A DNA stretch of 64,000 bases from contig JAHITX010000014.1 of assembly GCA_018817425.1 (NCBI GenBank), forward strand, positions 107,805 through 171,804, written 5' to 3'. Under the pieces are notes generated by a model. The model was not told where the DNA came from. It did no database searches and saw nothing but the letters and a program-made list of their open reading frames with translations. This DNA comes from Pseudomonadota bacterium (GTDB taxonomy: Bacteria; Desulfobacterota; Desulfobacteria; Desulfobacterales; RPRI01). Numbering within the stretch: the stretch's first letter is position 1; every line of letters begins with the position of its first letter. The translations under genes and the position numbers were made by a program. Positions 62,918-64,000 of this stretch are shown piece after piece.

Positions 62918-63426
62918 TTGTTTGCTCCGTTATAGTTGAAAAGCTGTGCCTTTGTGATTTCCTTATAAGGGATTGCAACAGTTTTGTCATTAACGATAAT
63001 ATTAACAAAACCATCATTATAGCCAAGCAGAACCCCTTTGAATTTTTTTTGTCCTTCAAGAGGAACAAAAGTGCTGATTGTTGCCATATTGCCTTTAAAC
63101 TTCTCAAAATCCTCCGGCTTTCCTAATGGGCGATTAGCGCCGGGCGATGAAACTTCAAGGCTATACGGCCAGCCGGTATTCAGATTAACATCCAGAATAT
63201 CACTTAACTGGCGGCTTACCCAGGTGCAGTCGTTTAGTGTAATCCCACCTTGTTTTTCAATATAAAGACGAATTACGATACCTCCTGTTTCCCTCTGATA
63301 TTCAGCATGAATTAGCTCCAAACCTTTTGAATTGCATAGCGGATAAGCAAAATCTTTAACTTTAACCATTATTTCTTCCCGTGTCATTGGGCTGATAAGT
63401 TTTGTTTCCGTTTTGCGCTTTTTCAT
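62911..63426 (-). CDS. rimP: Ribosome maturation factor RimP
   Basis: Needed for 30S maturation. The 171-residue product shows KGLELIHAEYQRETGG, GGITLNDCTWVSRQLSDILD and LEVSSPGANRPL(G)KPEDFEKFKG, with an SH3-like C-terminal domain. The first gene of the rimP-nusA-infB run; the start carries a short basic extension (MKKRKTETK), and an ATG 13 codons later is an alternative. Confidence 0.94.
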   Translation of the reverse strand: MKKRKTETKLISPMTREEIMVKVKDFAYPLCNSKGLELIHAEYQRETGGIVIRLYIEKQGGITLNDCTWVSRQLSDILDVNLNTGWPYSLEVSSPGANRPLGKPEDFEKFKGNMATISTFVPLEGQKKFKGVLLGYNDGFVNIIVNDKTVAIPYKEITKAQLFNYNGANKC

Positions 63427-63484
63427 ACAATCAAATAATTATTAACAAAGATCCTTTTGAAATAAGAATAGTTCGCCAAAATAA

Positions 63485-63511
63485 TAAAATAAAAAACGGG
63501 CTATCGCCCGT
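63485..63511 (-). terminator. Rho-independent terminator after tRNA-Gly
   Basis: On the minus strand ACGGGC (63511-63506) and GCCCGT (63501-63496) form a six-base stem with a four-base loop and run into a long T tract (63496-63485). It lies downstream of the tRNA gene and upstream of rimP, so it probably separates the two. Confidence 0.85.
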
Positions 63512-63653
63512 CTCCTTATGAATATGATACTTCTTATAAAAAATGGATCGTGAAAAACTACATGGTTCTGAAAGCAAACATATTCAAAAAGTATCTCCAA
63601 AATGCATATTCATCGACCCTGCCTAAAAGCCTTTTGATAAGGCGAATTTTACC

Positions 63654-63729
63654 TGGAGCGGGCAACGAGATTCGAACTCGCGACTCCAAGCTTGGGAAGC
63701 TTGCACTCTACCAGCTGAGTTATGCCCGC
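63654..63729 (-). tRNA. tRNA-Gly, anticodon CCC
   Basis: The minus strand gives a complete cloverleaf: acceptor GCGGGCA/TGCCCGC, D arm ACTC/GAGT, anticodon stem CAAGC/GCTTG with loop TTCCCAA (anticodon CCC, reading GGG), T arm GCGAG/CTCGT with TTCGAAT loop, and an encoded CCA end after discriminator T. 76 bases. Confidence 0.97.
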
Positions 63730-63850
63730 CCACGAAATGCCATTATTTATGACAGTTTTTTACTAATGTCAATAGTTTTTGAAGTTCAATCCAGGGTAAC
63801 CGCATTTAGAATTTAATATAACCGGTTGCCCCCTTCAACAAGAGAATAAC

Positions 63851-64000
63851 TCACTTGCGATCTTTTGCCGCTAAGAGCTTTAATCCTTCGGTTTGTTCTA
63901 AAAACAGCTGCATATGAGGATAGGGAATCTCGATACCCGCTTTGTCCAATGCACGTTTGCCTTTTTCAGTATATTCCCACATAAGGGTATATTTCAAAAG
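63851..64000 (-). CDS. MscS-family mechanosensitive channel, C-terminal end only
   Basis: The last 49 codons of a gene that begins beyond the right edge: YTEKGKRALDKAGIEIPYPH is the conserved end of the MscS cytoplasmic cage, followed by a variable tail ending LAAKDRK. The channel releases solutes on hypo-osmotic shock. Family call rests on this short stretch. Confidence 0.75.
   Translation of the reverse strand, partial: LLKYTLMWEYTEKGKRALDKAGIEIPYPHMQLFLEQTEGLKLLAAKDRK

Overview
The window reads as a chromosomal segment of a sulfate-reducing member of the Desulfobacterota (Desulfobacterales-like; the genus is not determinable from sequence reading). The main evidence is a complete dsrMKJOP operon with an RsbRD-type gene in front of it, plus a delta-proteobacterial style rimP-nusA-infB-rbfA-truB-rpsO-pnp cluster. 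Most of the window is AT-rich; an island at about 14.2-18.5 kb is visibly richer in G+C.

Layout. 0-7 kb: an open-ended FliK-like gene at the left edge, a lipoprotein plus NlpC/P60 pair, and selO, an alpha/beta hydrolase and nagZ on the minus strand. 7-12.7 kb: a consensus promoter, the RsbRD gene, dsrMKJOP and a strong terminator. 12.9-19.6 kb: cheR and a cyclophilin gene face each other but are separated by an island (a wrecked DUF1302 gene, DUF1329, a hybrid histidine kinase) bordered by two direct copies of the cheR-end/cyclophilin-end sequence. 19.8-23.5 kb: a secreted thiaminase I-like enzyme with a C-terminal mannan-binding-lectin-type motif, then an alanine aminotransferase gene preceded by an alanine-rich leader peptide and terminator, which looks like a classical alanine attenuator. 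23.6-28.4 kb: short palindromic mobile elements (one nested in another), a large protein of unknown function with a transthyretin-like region, a secreted Cys-rich CARDB protein and a PEP-CTERM-type protein. 28.5-36.7 kb: metallophosphoesterase, two L,D-transpeptidases with an unknown partner, a coiled-coil lipoprotein, a metal-binding HMA protein, an FHA-cyclase and thrS. 36.7-39.5 kb: a gene graveyard with a truncated ISKra4-type element and a broken SBBP-repeat gene.

39.7-45 kb holds a four-gene block, VIT/vWA protein with PEP-CTERM tail, exosortase, CreB-like regulator and CreC-like kinase. Its layout parallels the dedicated sortase systems of marine proteobacteria, with an exosortase in place of the sortase. 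45-51 kb: a six-PAS sensor with a Cys-rich tail, a LapA-type membrane protein, a MauE/rhodanese pair and a NifX-type protein. 50.3-63.4 kb: an essential-gene run on the minus strand (metallo-beta-lactamase-fold protein, dut, M16 peptidase, pnp, rpsO, truB, nrnA, rbfA, ylxP, infB, nusA, rimP), followed by tRNA-Gly(CCC) and the end of an MscS channel gene.

The observations most worth following up are the alanine attenuator, the thiaminase-lectin fusion, the exosortase/VIT/CreBC block, the duplication-bordered island, the nested short mobile elements with an internal empty-site control, the probable AUU start of truB, and the higher-order tandem repeat in the NusA tail. All calls are from reading the sequence; no database search was run.
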